This document shows, piece after piece, positions 19,684 through 30,802 of a stretch of DNA of 64,000 bases (positions are counted from its first letter, which is position 1; each line of letters opens with the position of its first letter). Below the pieces are notes generated by a model. That model did no database searches, was not told the origin of the DNA, and saw only the letters and a program-made list of their open reading frames with translations. Source of the DNA: Branchiostoma floridae. Its lineage: Eukaryota > Chordata > Leptocardii > Amphioxiformes > Branchiostomatidae. Made by a program: the position numbers and the translations under genes. Location: contig NC_049990.1 of the NCBI RefSeq assembly GCF_000003815.2, positions 7,788,758 through 7,852,757 of the forward strand, read 5' to 3'.

Positions 19684-22600
19684 ATGAGCAGGAAGCAGTC
19701 CGTGAACAAACCGCCAGACGGCGGCTGGGGTTGGATGGTGGTGTTGAGTACATTCCTTGTACACGTCATCGCTCTCGGATCGGTGAAGTCCCTGGGTGTG
19801 TTCTACGCCGAGTTCCGGGAGGTTTTCCAAGAAAGCGCGGGAAATACGTCCTTCATCAGTTCTGTCTTCGTAGCTGCTGTATTATTTTGCTGTGAGTATT
19901 CTGTGACAATTACGTGTACTGCTACATATCGCAATATGTAAAAAGTAAAGCTTTAATTTCCAACAAAAAATTGGCCTGAAAGAATTTTCGACGAGTCCTT
20001 TTGTCTACTTTAGGATAACTGAGGACCCGGTCGATCCACGGAGAATGGTGACTGGTCGAAAGTGTCGCCATGTCCAATCTTTGTGTTGGAATAGTTTCAC
20101 AGAGAAAAGTTTCATGTTTATACAAAAGTCATCTGCTAGGCGTAACAGGACCGAAATACCTGAATGTGGATTGTTTGGAAGCCCAAACTTCGTTGAGGAT
20201 TGGACTGGTATTATTTCACCACGAGTGTGGCAATAATATAATGATACAAAGTATTGCTTATACCAAGAAGAAAGGCAGCATAAGCAAATACATAATGTTT
20301 ACTATCACGTTTATGATTTTACCTAGAAAATACTGCTCTGTTTAATTTTACTCAAATACATTCATACATACATATTGTAACCAGCCCCTGTCCTGCCACG
20401 TGCTACATAATGTAATTGAACTCCACAGGGTGTTTTCTGCACCTCCCGTAACCATGGTGACCATACATGTTTGGAGAAGTAAAAGAAAAGGAGCAACAAA
20501 ATTGTGTCCCTTTCGTGTAGGTAAACATAAGTATGGTAAATCGATGGCTTTGCAGTGGTCCAATAGAACTCTTGCACATTTTCAGCTCCCATTGCCAGTG
20601 CCCTGAGCAACCTGACGAGTTGCCGTACCGTCGTCATGGCAGGAGGCGTCATTTCTGCCGTGGGACTCGGCGTCAGCTACTTCGCACAGAGCGTCGTACA
20701 CCTGATCATCACCATTGGACTGATAACAGGTCTTTACATGGTCCCTATCTCTAGACCATTGTATAACATGTACGGCTATGGACCAGTGACGAGCGTAACG
20801 GTCCATACCAGATTGACTTTGCCGTGTAACTTCCTGATCGGCAAGGAAGTTAGATATTTGCAAGGTTACGCTAAGTCCCTAGCCGACGTACTCCTTTGAC
20901 ACATTTTCAGCCTATTTTGCCAATTACAATCTAAGGCATCTGGTAGAGACCATTCTATGTTCGCTGTTTCGTAGGTTACGACTAATGGCCATGGCTCGAG
21001 CAACATGCTGTAAAATTCCAAAATGAGACAAACGCTTGCCTTGACAACCACAGTGCTCAACCAAGCTGACACGGAGAGAAATTGGCAACCATTGTGTGTT
21101 CATTGCCTTCTTTATGTTTCTTGCAGGCTTTGGGTTTTCCTTGATGTACTCCCCAAGTCTGGCAATGGTCGGAAAATACTTCCACAAGCGGCACGCCACA
21201 GCCAATGGGATAGCGATCAGCGGGACCGGAGTCAGCATGTTTGTCCTCTCGCCGCTCTTCCAGTTCCTTATTGACGAGTTTTGGTGGAATGGCGCCCTCC
21301 TGATTTTCGCCGCCATGGCACTGAACGGCTGCGTCTGTGGCGCCTTGCTGAGACCCTTACATCTCAAAGATGCCGACAAAGACAATGAAGTCAAAAGTGA
21401 AGACGAAGAGGTCGCAGATTCATCGAAAACGTGCAAAACCATCATTCCATTCTGTCAAAAAGTTTTGGAAATGTTTGACGTGACTTTATTGAAAAGCGGA
21501 CCTTTTCTTGTCTACAATCTGTCCTTGTTCGCATTAATGTTGGGGAGTTCCATAATTTTCGTGCACCTTGTAGCCCACGCCCAAAGTCTAGGAGTGGAGA
21601 AAACGCAAGCCGCATTCCTCCCGTCCATTCTGGGTATGGTGGAAGCCGTCGCAAGACCAATAAGCGGGTGGCTGTCAGACAGGCTACCCGTCAGAAAACT
21701 ATATTTTTACATGGTGGGTTGTGTCGGTTTGGGAATATGCAATATCGCCATACCACACTCGCCGACATACGCGGCCCTCGTGGCGTGCATGGTGTTCTAT
21801 GGGATTTCTTCTGGCACCTTCTACCCGCTGATCGCGGTCCTTGTACGGGAATATAGCGGCGTTTCCAGGATTTCCGGCGGGCTTGGGTGGGCGTTCGTCT
21901 TCCAGGGTGCCGGCTTTCTGCTGGGACAACCCATAGCAGGTATCGCCCTAATATGTTTTTATCACGAATCCCATTGCATAGCGGGAGACGTGGGCACTAT
22001 GGGCATCATTACAAATGGCAACACATACGCGTGGTGCATGCGTATTGCGTCCAGTCCGGTCCGTTATGGTAATGTTTTTGTTTTCCCCATGCGTTACCAC
22101 TGGTCTTCCGCGTTTTCCAGTATGCAATGAAATCCTGAAAAAGGTATCAGAAGCAATACTAAAGAGAAAGGTCAAGAAAACACAGGAATTTAAAGTTCGG
22201 AACGGCCAGTTACACTTATCAATCATATCATTGTTTCTATGTTTCAATGACAATGCGGCCCCTAGGAAATGAACGATTCTAGGCTGGACAGTTACGCTAA
22301 CCTACTGTTATGCTCTCTCTCTCTCTCTCTCTCTCTGAGCATGACTCTCTAATATGAAAAAAAAACATGTTAGCACAGTTGGATTTGTGGAAGGGATTAC
22401 TTGAATTTAATGTGTGACCATTTTACTCAAACGTCTCCTACAGGCTGGCTGTATGACGCCACTGGAAACTACGACATGTCCTTCTATGCAGCTGCGACCT
22501 TCATCTTCGTCTCCGTGGTCGTTCTCCTCCTCCTCGTGCCGAAGAAAGGGAAAAGCTGGGCGCTGGAGTCTGGCAAGCCTGCCGCTGACGTCCCACATGA

Positions 22601-22700
22601 CGAGTGTGACGGGGTGGTTGCACTACGAGCCAGGCAACTACCTGACGTTACTGTTATCACTGAAGGGCAAACTAACCCAGTGTTCCAAAGTGAGATGTGA
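19684..22700 (+). CDS. MCT-D: SLC16/monocarboxylate-transporter-like protein (473 aa, 4 coding exons)
   Basis: Exons 19684-19891, 20586-20729, 21127-21939 and 22444-22700, all phase 1, give 473 codons plus stop. The ATG lies 36 bases after a TTTTCTGCAG acceptor, so a separate 5' UTR exon is expected upstream. DGGWGW is at residues 12-17 and the helix-1 lysine is Lys35. Exon 3 contains YFHKRHATANGIAISGTGVS, with His in place of the Asp of MCT-A and -B, shared with MCT-E. The helix-6/7 loop is acidic (KDADKDNEVKSEDEEVADSS). Helix 8 reads GMVEAVARPISGWLSDR. The tail PKKGKSWALESGKPAADVP ends in QSEM. Exons, introns and 3' flank align with MCT-E, its recent duplicate. Confidence 0.93.
22313..22336. 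repeat. (CT)n microsatellite in MCT-D intron 3
   Basis: Short CT run; a shorter run lies at the homologous place in MCT-E intron 3 (near 30419-30431). Confidence 0.9.
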
Positions 22701-23933
22701 ACAATCAGTATTAACCTGTTTGTAAAAGACGGTTTGAAATTAAGAATCAGTTCATGCTGCTTGGAAATAGAAAAAGGTAATATACCATCCAACCAGAGGC
22801 AATGTCCTTCATGTCAAGATGGTGTTGAAGACGAATATCATTATTTCTAATGACATGCCCTGCATGTAACGAAGAGACAAAAATAAATGAATATGATCAC
22901 ATGTAAATCTAGTGCACCCTTCCCAAAGACAAACACATGTATTTTCAATCTACTTATGTCATGTCCAGACTACAAATCTACGTATTTAGCCCAATATATA
23001 TACAACGCTCTTAAAGGAGAAAATGTATTGTAAAATAGCAGACCTAATCGTTTAACTTGTATATTGCACTATGCCAATACGCCATTTACGTTCACATTCC
23101 TGTACTTCTGTAGCTTATGTAGTTATAGTAATATGTAGTGTAAATTGATCTATTACCGTTGCCTTCACATACATATCGTGCAATAAAGCTCATTCATTCA
23201 TTATAATGATGTGTATGCAAAGGTGACATCTCAATGTACAAGACAATGGCATTCTCTGAACTAGGAGGTATAACCTTGTAAAGGAATGAATACTCACATG
23301 CCTGGATATTATCATCAAGAACAAAAAGGGTATAATGTAAACAGTATGCAAACATAGGATCTTGAAAGGTATTTTATGAGCATTTTGTTATCAAACGTTA
23401 TCAAAGTATGCAGTATCAAAGTCTTTTTTCAATCTATCACATATTTAAGGCAACCACATGTAAGACGGTCTATAAAAAATCCTTATACATAGGCCAGCCA
23501 TCAAGCTAGCTCTGCTGATATAAACTACTAGATTGAATACCAACAGTAAGGACGTTCAAGGCAAACTAACCCAGTTTTCCAACGGAATATGTGAACTATC
23601 ATGTATTGATCTGTTTGCAAAAGACGGTTTGAAATCAAGTGCACAGTATTATAATGATGGGTATGCAAAGATGACTCTCAATGTATAAGATAATGGCATT
23701 ATCTGGAAAATGAGACGTACCTTGTAAATGAATACACACATGCCTGGATATCATCTTCACGAACATAAACAGGATAAACGGTATGCAAACTTAGGATTAG
23801 AAATATTTTATGAGCACTTTTATGAGCCATCAAACTAGAGCTAGATCTGCTGATATAAACTACTTGTCAAACGGAAATAAACCTTGGCTTTGCTTAGATT
23901 AAATGCCAACGATAAGGATGTTCAAGGTTCTAA
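22664..23933 (+). repeat. Tandem duplication of the MCT-D 3' end and flank
   Basis: From GGCAAACTAACCCAG in the last codons of MCT-D to AGGACGTTCAAG (about 23560) the flank is followed directly by a second copy, about 23561-23933, without the LINE insert. The second copy contains only the last few codons of exon 4. The corresponding single copy follows MCT-E at about 30765-31240. Confidence 0.8.
22747..23200 (+). mobile_element. 5'-truncated LINE 3' end in the MCT-D 3' flank
   Basis: This stretch interrupts sequence that is continuous downstream of MCT-E. It begins with a short frame encoding QRQCPSCQDGVEDEYHYF; one base out of frame, FLMTCPACNEET continues. This is the cysteine/histidine pattern found at the C-terminus of many LINE ORF2 proteins. 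It ends with AATAAAGCTCATTCATTCATT, a short-repeat tail. It is absent from the E flank, so it was inserted after the D/E duplication, or lost from E. Confidence 0.7.
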
Positions 23934-25515
23934 TAAGTACGCATGCACAGTTATGCAAATCGAGACAATTTGACATTTACCCACAATGCACTTCGCTGCA
24001 CATGAATACTTATGATTGGTCACCTGGTTGGAGCATTGCTACGGTTTTACGAAAGTAAACAATTCAGAGCTGACTCTTTGTTGTTGTCACCGGCTAGTTG
24101 GGTAGCCTTTTTTGTTTGTCTTCCAAAGTGAAACTATTAAGATAAAATGAAACTTACCTGTACATCGCATTGGACTGAACCCACAGGACTAAAGCAATGC
24201 CCTGGATTAGGGCTGGGTACCGGTACTGTGTACCGGTACAAAACCGTTTTTTCTTATTGGACCGGTCCAGAAAAACCGGACCTGAAAAAGTTTGGTGGAC
24301 CGGATGTTGGACCCATTGGAAAATGAACAGATCATATGATCAGGCATTCACACATTTCAGGGCTTACCGGTCGAGGAAAATAACAAGAGGGAAGTAGAGT
24401 ATAGTCTATAGTCACTTCTACCAAGTTTTACAGTCAAAAGTACAGAGGCGGTTAGCCTTGTAGGGCTTTTGAACACCAGTGGGAGTCGAATACTCCACAA
24501 AACTGATGTCTTTGTTGCGAAATGAATCATTGCTTTGAGTATCGTCCATTCAGAAGTTCTTACATACTAAATCAGGTTCAGGTCCAAACCTGGACCTGAT
24601 CCTCTTGACCTGAACCGGACCTTGTGTATCGGTACGCACCCCTGCCCTGGATTAACATTCATATATATATAGGACGAGATTTTTTTAAATCATGCCACGG
24701 CTTATCGTGAATCCACTTGTGGGCGGATCACTTGAGCATAGCAACACGGACTATGCCCTAGCAAAGTGACCACCGTGTAGCTTCGTTTCATAACCAAAGA
24801 CTACAGAACTGTCCAAACAGTCGCCTTGGTATTCCCACGGTAATGTGAAGGCTAGGATTCGGGCAACGAGATTGGTCAGATTCATCACGTGATAGGCAGA
24901 AATACACACATAGTGGGGTCATTTTCTCAATTATTCGTTCCCCTACATGTCAGACAGGACGTGTTTCGAGACTCAAGACGTGTTTCTGGTCTCAAGACGT
25001 GTCAAGACGCATCCTCTTATCTTATTCTAGGTCAACGACAGATACATTTATCCTCGGTATGTACCGGTTGCTTTAAAGTATTGCTTCATGTTCTGTTTAA
25101 TTGTTTAAAGGCTGTTTAAGAAAACAATGGGAAATGAAGCGGTCCGGGACACATTAAAAAGAGTGAAGCTATTCGCTGCTCTTCTTTACCTAGTTAGATC
25201 GTGATGTTTGGCGTCACAGTTAAGAATGTGGCTGTAAAGATGGGTCTGACGTATGGCAAACTCATTCCAAACGTTGGTTACTGACGCCGTTAGGTAGGGG
25301 TCAACCCACATTTCATCGTTGTTTTTTTGCGTTCTTGTTTTTTTTCTTTTTGTTGTGAGTAGGTATGTAATGGCTCGGTGTCACACTGAAAGCTGTGTAA
25401 ATGGATAAAACCGTTCGCTTGTTTGCATCAAGAATGGGGCACAGAATGATTATCATATAACAGCTGGCATACAACAACGTTTACGAAACATTATGTATTT
25501 TCTCAATTCCTACAG
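23934..25515. other. Intergenic stretch between MCT-D and MCT-E
   Basis: About 23934-24200 is homologous to the flank of MCT-E at about 31230-32370. An hAT-like element follows, and the rest is the 5' flank of MCT-E. CTCAAGACGTGT recurs at 24971-25012. No gene recognised. Confidence 0.5.
24208..24644. mobile_element. hAT-like non-autonomous element
   Basis: The ends TAGGGCTGGGTACCGGTA (left) and the complement of GGTACGCACCCCTG (right, CAGGGGTGCGTACC) are imperfect inverted repeats. The element is flanked by a perfect 8-bp duplication, CCCTGGAT, at 24200-24207 and 24645-24652, as hAT transposition produces. The interior is rich in ACCGGT/GGACCTGA words and codes for nothing recognisable. Confidence 0.88.
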
Positions 25516-28500
25516 ATGCAGTCCGCGGATAATCCCCCAGAAGGCGGCTGGGGTTGGATGGTGGTGTTGAGTACATTCCTTGTGCACGTCATCGCTTTAG
25601 GTGCGACTAAGTCCCTCGGTGTGTTCTACGTGGAGTTCCGAGAGGTTTTCCAAGACGGCGCGGGAAACACATCCTTCATCAGTTCAGTCTTTGCAGCTAC
25701 TACATTCATTTGCTGTGAGTATAACAAGAAAATGTTAGGCTTAGGTCACATTTCCAAACCGGGGCCCGGTCGGACAGCTTGTCTGTATCTGTTTCATTGT
25801 TTTTCTGTACTCTCAGTTTGTTTCTGATGACGACACGAAAATAAGCGTGTTCAGCTTGAGTGGGTCGCCATCATGTTATGTACTTGTACGTTGCAATAAA
25901 AAAAATTACGCGTACTGCTACATATCACATTATGCAAGCTTTAATTTCCAGCACACAATTGGACTGACCATATTTTCGACAAAGCCTAGTTGTTTGCATA
26001 TGTGAGATCGCGTGGGCGTAATCGGCAGCGCTTTGGGCTCAAGCCCAAGAGGGGTCCCAAGAGGTCTTTGGTTCGAAACCTACCATGACAGTCACCGATC
26101 TTATGCCCTTGGGAAAGACTGCCAAAGACAATAAGATGATGATGGCTTTGCATGTAGTGGTCCATTAAGCTACTCTTGACATTTTCAGCTCCCATCGCCA
26201 GTGCCCTGAGCAACCTGACGAGCTGCCGTACCGTCGTCATGGCAGGGAGCGTCATTTCTGCCGTGGGGCTTGGCGTCAGCTACTTCGCAAAGAGCGTCGT
26301 ACACCTGATCATCACCATTGGACTGATAACAGGTCTTTACATGGCATGGTCCCTATCTCCAGACCATTTACTTGATGAAGTGAACATTGTATAACATGTA
26401 CAACTATAGATCGATGCTCTAGTCCATATCAGACTGAATTTGCCGTGTAACTCCATGATCGGAGGGTTGGTCAAGCCCACTGGCCCGATTGTCCCGGGCA
26501 AGAGAAAATGCGGTTCGGGAAAGCGCATGTCCTGCCCCACTTGCCCAAATAGGAAAGTAAGATTTTTCCATGAGTGAGATTTTGATCTTCCTGTGCTCGT
26601 ACTTTTCACAGCCATGGCATCACAATGGTCAGCACAGTAAAATAGAGCAAATAATAAAAGAATTCCATTGATGAAAGCATGTATGTATATATAAGAAAAC
26701 TGTCATTTAAGTTTCGGGCAAGTGAAAAGTTGGTTCAGGCAAGTACTTACCCGATAGGACTTTAGAATTTTAGAAAACTTGTCAAACCCTGCTCATCGGC
26801 AAGGGAGTTAGACGCTTGCCAGTTCCGTGTGTGTAACTCCCTAGCCGACGTACTCCTTCGACAAATTTTCAGCCTATTTTGCCAATTTTACAACCTAAGG
26901 AATCTGGTAGAGACTATTCTATGTTCGCTGCTTCGTAGATTACGATTTGATGGCCATGGCTCGAGCAACATGCTATAAAATTCCAAACTGAGAACAACGC
27001 TTGCCTTGACAGCCACAGTGCTCAACCAAGCTGACACGTAGATAAATTCGCAACCATTGTGTGTTCATTGTCTTCTTCGTGTTTCTTGCAGGCTTTGGGT
27101 TTTCCTTGATGTACTCCCCAAGTCTGGCAATGGTCGGAAAATACTTCCACAAGCGGCACGCCACAGCCAATGGGATAGCGATCAGCGGGGCCGGAGTCAG
27201 CATGTTTGTCCTCTCGCCACTCTTCCAGTTCCTTATCGACGAGTTTAGGTGGAATGGCGCTCTCCTGATTTTCGCCGCCATGGCACTGAACGGCTGCGTC
27301 TGTGGCGCCTTGCTGAGACCCTTACATCTCAAAGATGCCGACAAAGACAATGACGGCAAAAGTGAAGACGAGGAGGTCGCAGATTCATCGAAAGCGTGCA
27401 AAACCATCATTCCATTCTGTCAAGCCGTTTTGGAAATGTTTGACGTGACTTTATTGAAAAGCGGACCTTTTCTTGTCTACAATCTGTCCCTGTTCGCATT
27501 AATGTTGGGGAATTCTATGATTTTCGTGCACCTTGTAGCGCACGCCGAAGCTTTAGGGGTGGAGAAAACGCAAGCCGCATTCCTCCCGTCTATTTTGGGT
27601 ATGGTGGAAGCCGTCGCAAGACCAATAAGTGGGTGGCTGTCAGACAGGCTACCCGTCAGAAAACTATATTTTTACATGGTGGGTTGTGTCGGTTTGGCAA
27701 TATGCAATATCGCCATACCACACTTGCCGACATACGCGGCCCTCGTGGCGTGCATGGTGTTCTATGGGATTTCTTCTGGCATCTTCTACCCGCTGATCGC
27801 GGTCCTTGTACGGGAATATAGCGGCGTTTCCAGGATTTCCGGCGGGCTTGGGTGGGCGTTCGTCTTCCAGGGTGCCGGCTTTCTGCTGGGACAACCCATA
27901 GCAGGTATCGCCCTAATATGTTTTTATCACGGATCCCATTGCATAGCGGGAGACGTGGGCACTATGGGCATCATTACAAGATCTTACAAATGGCAACGCA
28001 CATGTGGTGCATACGTATTGCGTCCAGTCCGGTCTATCTCGTTATGGTAATGATTTTACGTCGATGTAAGTTAGACATCCAGGTAATAAAATACACCAAA
28101 AAGTAGTAACTCAAGCAACTGGATATGGTTTTCCAAAACCATATGCAGTTGCTTGAGTAACTACTTTTTGGGGTAATGATTTTGTTTTCCCCATGCGTTA
28201 CCAATGCTGCTCCGCGTTTTCCAGTATGCAATGAAATCCTGAAAAAGGTATCAGGTCAAGAAAACACAGGAATTTAAAGTTCGGAACGGCCAGTTAAACT
28301 TATCAATCATATCATTACCTGCATGTATGCAGGTATGGTTTTCAGGGGCGTGGGAACTTTTGGAAGCTGGGGATTTAGGGCGCTGTATCTCGAGAACGGA
28401 TGGTGCGAGCACGAAGATTTTTGGTACGTGGGTTGGGGGTGGTAGCCTGACACTCAGGTTTGATTTGGGGCCTCCTGGTGCTTGAACTTGACATTGAAGG

Positions 28501-30802
28501 TGGCATTTTTGTGTTTATGGCACTTTTGGCGCTGTGTGTCCGGAACGATACGCGCCATTGCGACGATTTTTGGTGCATGGGTGGGGAGTTGTTGCCTGTT
28601 GCCTAGGATTGACTTTGGGCCTTGTGGCGTTTGAACTTGACACGGCAGGTCGAATTTTGTGTCCGGGAGGGGGTTTTCCGGAGTTATATCTTCTGAACGG
28701 TTGGTGCGGGCGCAATGATATTTGGCACATGTATTGGTGGTGGCTGAATAATTCTCAATTTTGATTTTGGCGCCCTTGGTGCATGAAATTGACATTCCAG
28801 GTTACCTTTTGTGCGGGCACGGCGCGTGCGCTGTATCTCCGGAACGCAAGGTGCCATCGTGTTGCTATTTGTTACGTGGATTGTTGCTGGTGTCCTGGTG
28901 GTCAGGTTTGATTTTGGGCCTCCTAGTGCTTGAACTTGACACTGTAGGCTGATGCTGTTTTTTTTGGTTGGGGCAGGTCTACTCATATCTGCTTGGTTGT
29001 GAACCCAGATGACGGTTTGTGTGGCTGTTTGAGTGACAGGTCTAATTTTAGATATCCTGCAGTGGATCTGTTCCTAAGAAACAGATGATACGTGTAGGTC
29101 TGCTTGCTTGTGGTCACAGCAGGCTGTGCTGTTGTTACAAATCACATCAGTGGCTTCTGTTCTAAGAGTGCTTGTAGGTTGGTTTAATCTGATGCTGTAT
29201 TGATTGGTCAGGTATAAGTTGTGGTGCTGAAGGCTAAAGTGTTGCTTTCAGTCCTGTACAAGCCTCTATACTTGTGATACGAGGTTATGAGCGTGTTTGG
29301 TCATCATGGGGAAACGCAAGAAGAGACGAGTTTCTAAGGTGGAGGAGAAGGAGATAGTGTGTTAGCGTAAGAGAGTGGTATGTGTATGTTCTTTTGTAGA
29401 TTATGTATGCCCTTGTATGTGTTGTCTATTGTACTGATAGTCATATGCGATGATGTATTGCGATGTTGTATGGTTGTGTGTGTTTGTACCTTGTTTTGGT
29501 GTAAATGTTTATCATAGGATTTGGTATTTATGTTGGGTAAATGATTGGGATGTCATGTGATATCTGGAATGAAGGGTGGCTTTAAATTGTGGAAGTCATG
29601 ACTAGGACCTACACTGTATTTATATGGTTGTGTGTCCAGTGTTACAGATGATCAGGTGTTTTGCGCTAAAGGTTACCAGTTCTTCATTGTGTCATTTTGA
29701 TACTATTACTGATATACAATACTGCCATGTGCCTGACAACTATATGTTACAAACTGTTTTCTTACTATGCACAGAATGTTACTGGCCTTTTGACTTCAAT
29801 ACCTTCATTTTATAATGTCTTTGTTACAACATGAACATAGCGACCACATTGATACTTACCACACAAGACTTAGTTTGGTTGCCAAACCCCATATTTTTAC
29901 ATAACCTTGCAATGTAATTCATACAAAGTTCTTTTGATGTTTCTATGCCTCTGAGGTGTGCTCTATAAGAATCTTGATTATGCCATTCTGTCATCATTAG
30001 GCAATACGCACAATATGCAAAGTAGGGCGGCCATTAAGAAAAGTCTTCTTTAAATGTCAATATCTCAGTAACTTCACATGGTATCAAATTGATTTTGGTG
30101 TCTATCCCCATGTTTCGAAGGATAAATAACCAGATTAACCCATGTTTGTAATGATCACACCACCATTTTGGCAGTTTTACAGAAAATCTTGTTTTTGTCA
30201 ATATCACTGTAACCACACCTGCTACAAAAATAATTATTCTGGTGTCTCCATGTTTTGAGGGGTACAAAATCAGATTAAACCATTGTAGTAATGATCAAAC
30301 CACTATTTTGCACACACACACCAAAACCATAACAAACCATGACCCATTCAAACAAGGTAAGTGTATGGTTACAACAACCATACTGTTACACATAGCTGGC
30401 CATTCACACAAAGATACACTCTCTCTCTCTGTGCATGGCTCTCTAATATGAAAAAAAAAACATGTAAGCGCAGTTGGATCTGTGCTGTGGAAGGCATTAA
30501 TATAGAATTTGACGTGTGACCATTTTACTCAACCGTCTCCTATAGGCTGGCTGTATGACGCCACTGGAAACTACGACATGTCCTTCTATGCAGCTGCGAC
30601 CTTCATCTTCGTCTCCGTGGTCGTTCTCCTCCTCCTCGTGCCGAAGAAAGGGAAAAGCTGGGCGCTGGAGTCTGGCAAGCCTGCACCTGACGTCCCACAT
30701 GACGAGTGTGACGGGGTGGTTGGACTACAAGCCAGGCAACTACCTGACGTTACTGTTACTATAGAAGGGCAAACTAACCCAGCGTTCCAAAGTGAAATGT
30801 GA
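25516..30802 (+). CDS. MCT-E: SLC16/monocarboxylate-transporter-like protein (470 aa, 4 coding exons)
   Basis: Exons 25516-25714, 26189-26332, 27092-27904 and 30546-30802, all phase 1, give 470 codons plus stop. The ATG follows the acceptor TTCCTACAG directly. The N-terminal signature is EGGWGW (residues 9-14), with Glu instead of the usual Asp. The helix-1 lysine is Lys32. Exon 3 is nearly the same as that of MCT-D (YFHKRHATANGIAISGAGVS, acidic KDNDGKSEDEEVADSS loop, GMVEAVARPISGWLSDR). Exon 4 has the PKKGKSWALESGKPAPDVP tail ending QSEM. Intron 3 is 2.6 kb because of repeat insertions absent from MCT-D. Intron 1 carries a SINE and intron 2 an hAT-like element, also absent from D. Confidence 0.93.
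26000..26145 (+). mobile_element. tRNA-derived SINE in MCT-E intron 1
   Basis: The A-box-like TGGGCGTAATCGGCAGCG (from about 26013) and B box GGTTCGAAACC (26070-26080) are spaced as in a tRNA. A body with TTATGCCCTTGGGAAAGACT and a GATGATGATG tail follow. The matching intron of MCT-D continues from ATATG to GGCTTTGCA without it, so it was inserted after duplication. Not a functional tRNA gene: the acceptor stem does not pair. Confidence 0.75.
26463..26791. mobile_element. hAT-like MITE (AGGGTTGGWCAAG ends), copy 1, in MCT-E intron 2
   Basis: The left end AGGGTTGGTCAAG and right end CTTGTCAAACCCTG are inverted. Flanking 8-mers ATGATCGG and CTCATCGG are a decayed duplication. The interior shares GGGCAAGTGAAAAGTT, GAATTCCATTGATG-type and GAGTGAGATTTT words with the element at 41696-41969, in opposite orientation. 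It is absent from MCT-D intron 2. Confidence 0.82.
28060..28172. mobile_element. Foldback of a retroelement-tail repeat in MCT-E intron 3
   Basis: CCAAAAAGTAGTAACTCAAG (from about 28098) and its complement CTTGAGTAACTACTTTTTGG (to about 28171) form near-identical inverted arms around TTTTCCAAAA. The insert is flanked by a GGTAATGATTTT direct repeat and is missing from MCT-D. The left arm extends into the tail seen at about 13190-13257. Confidence 0.8.
28374..28955. repeat. Degenerate ~149-bp tandem array, 4 units, MCT-E intron 3
   Basis: Units start near 28380, 28529, 28681 and 28828 with GCGCTGTATCTCCGGAACG-like words, then a GATTTTTGGT-like block and a GGGCCTCCTGGTGCTTGAAC-like block. Units are strongly diverged, so the array is old, yet it is absent from intron 3 of MCT-D. 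Confidence 0.8.
30030..30315. repeat. Degenerate ~141-bp tandem duplication, MCT-E intron 3
   Basis: TGTCAATATC recurs at 30055 and 30196, followed each time by a GTAAC(T/C)-containing stretch, a TCTGGTGTCT-like block and AATGATCA. The layout of TATCTC, GTAAC and GATTTTGGTG resembles the units at 28374-28955. Confidence 0.65.

Noticed and set aside
21940-22130. Read-through of MCT-D exon 3 into intron 3 as a C-terminus
   Set aside because: A GTATCG donor and a matching exon 4 with phase 1 acceptor are conserved in all five genes.
26012-26085. Functional tRNA gene
   Set aside because: A and B boxes are present, but acceptor-stem pairing is lacking and a SINE-like body and tail follow.
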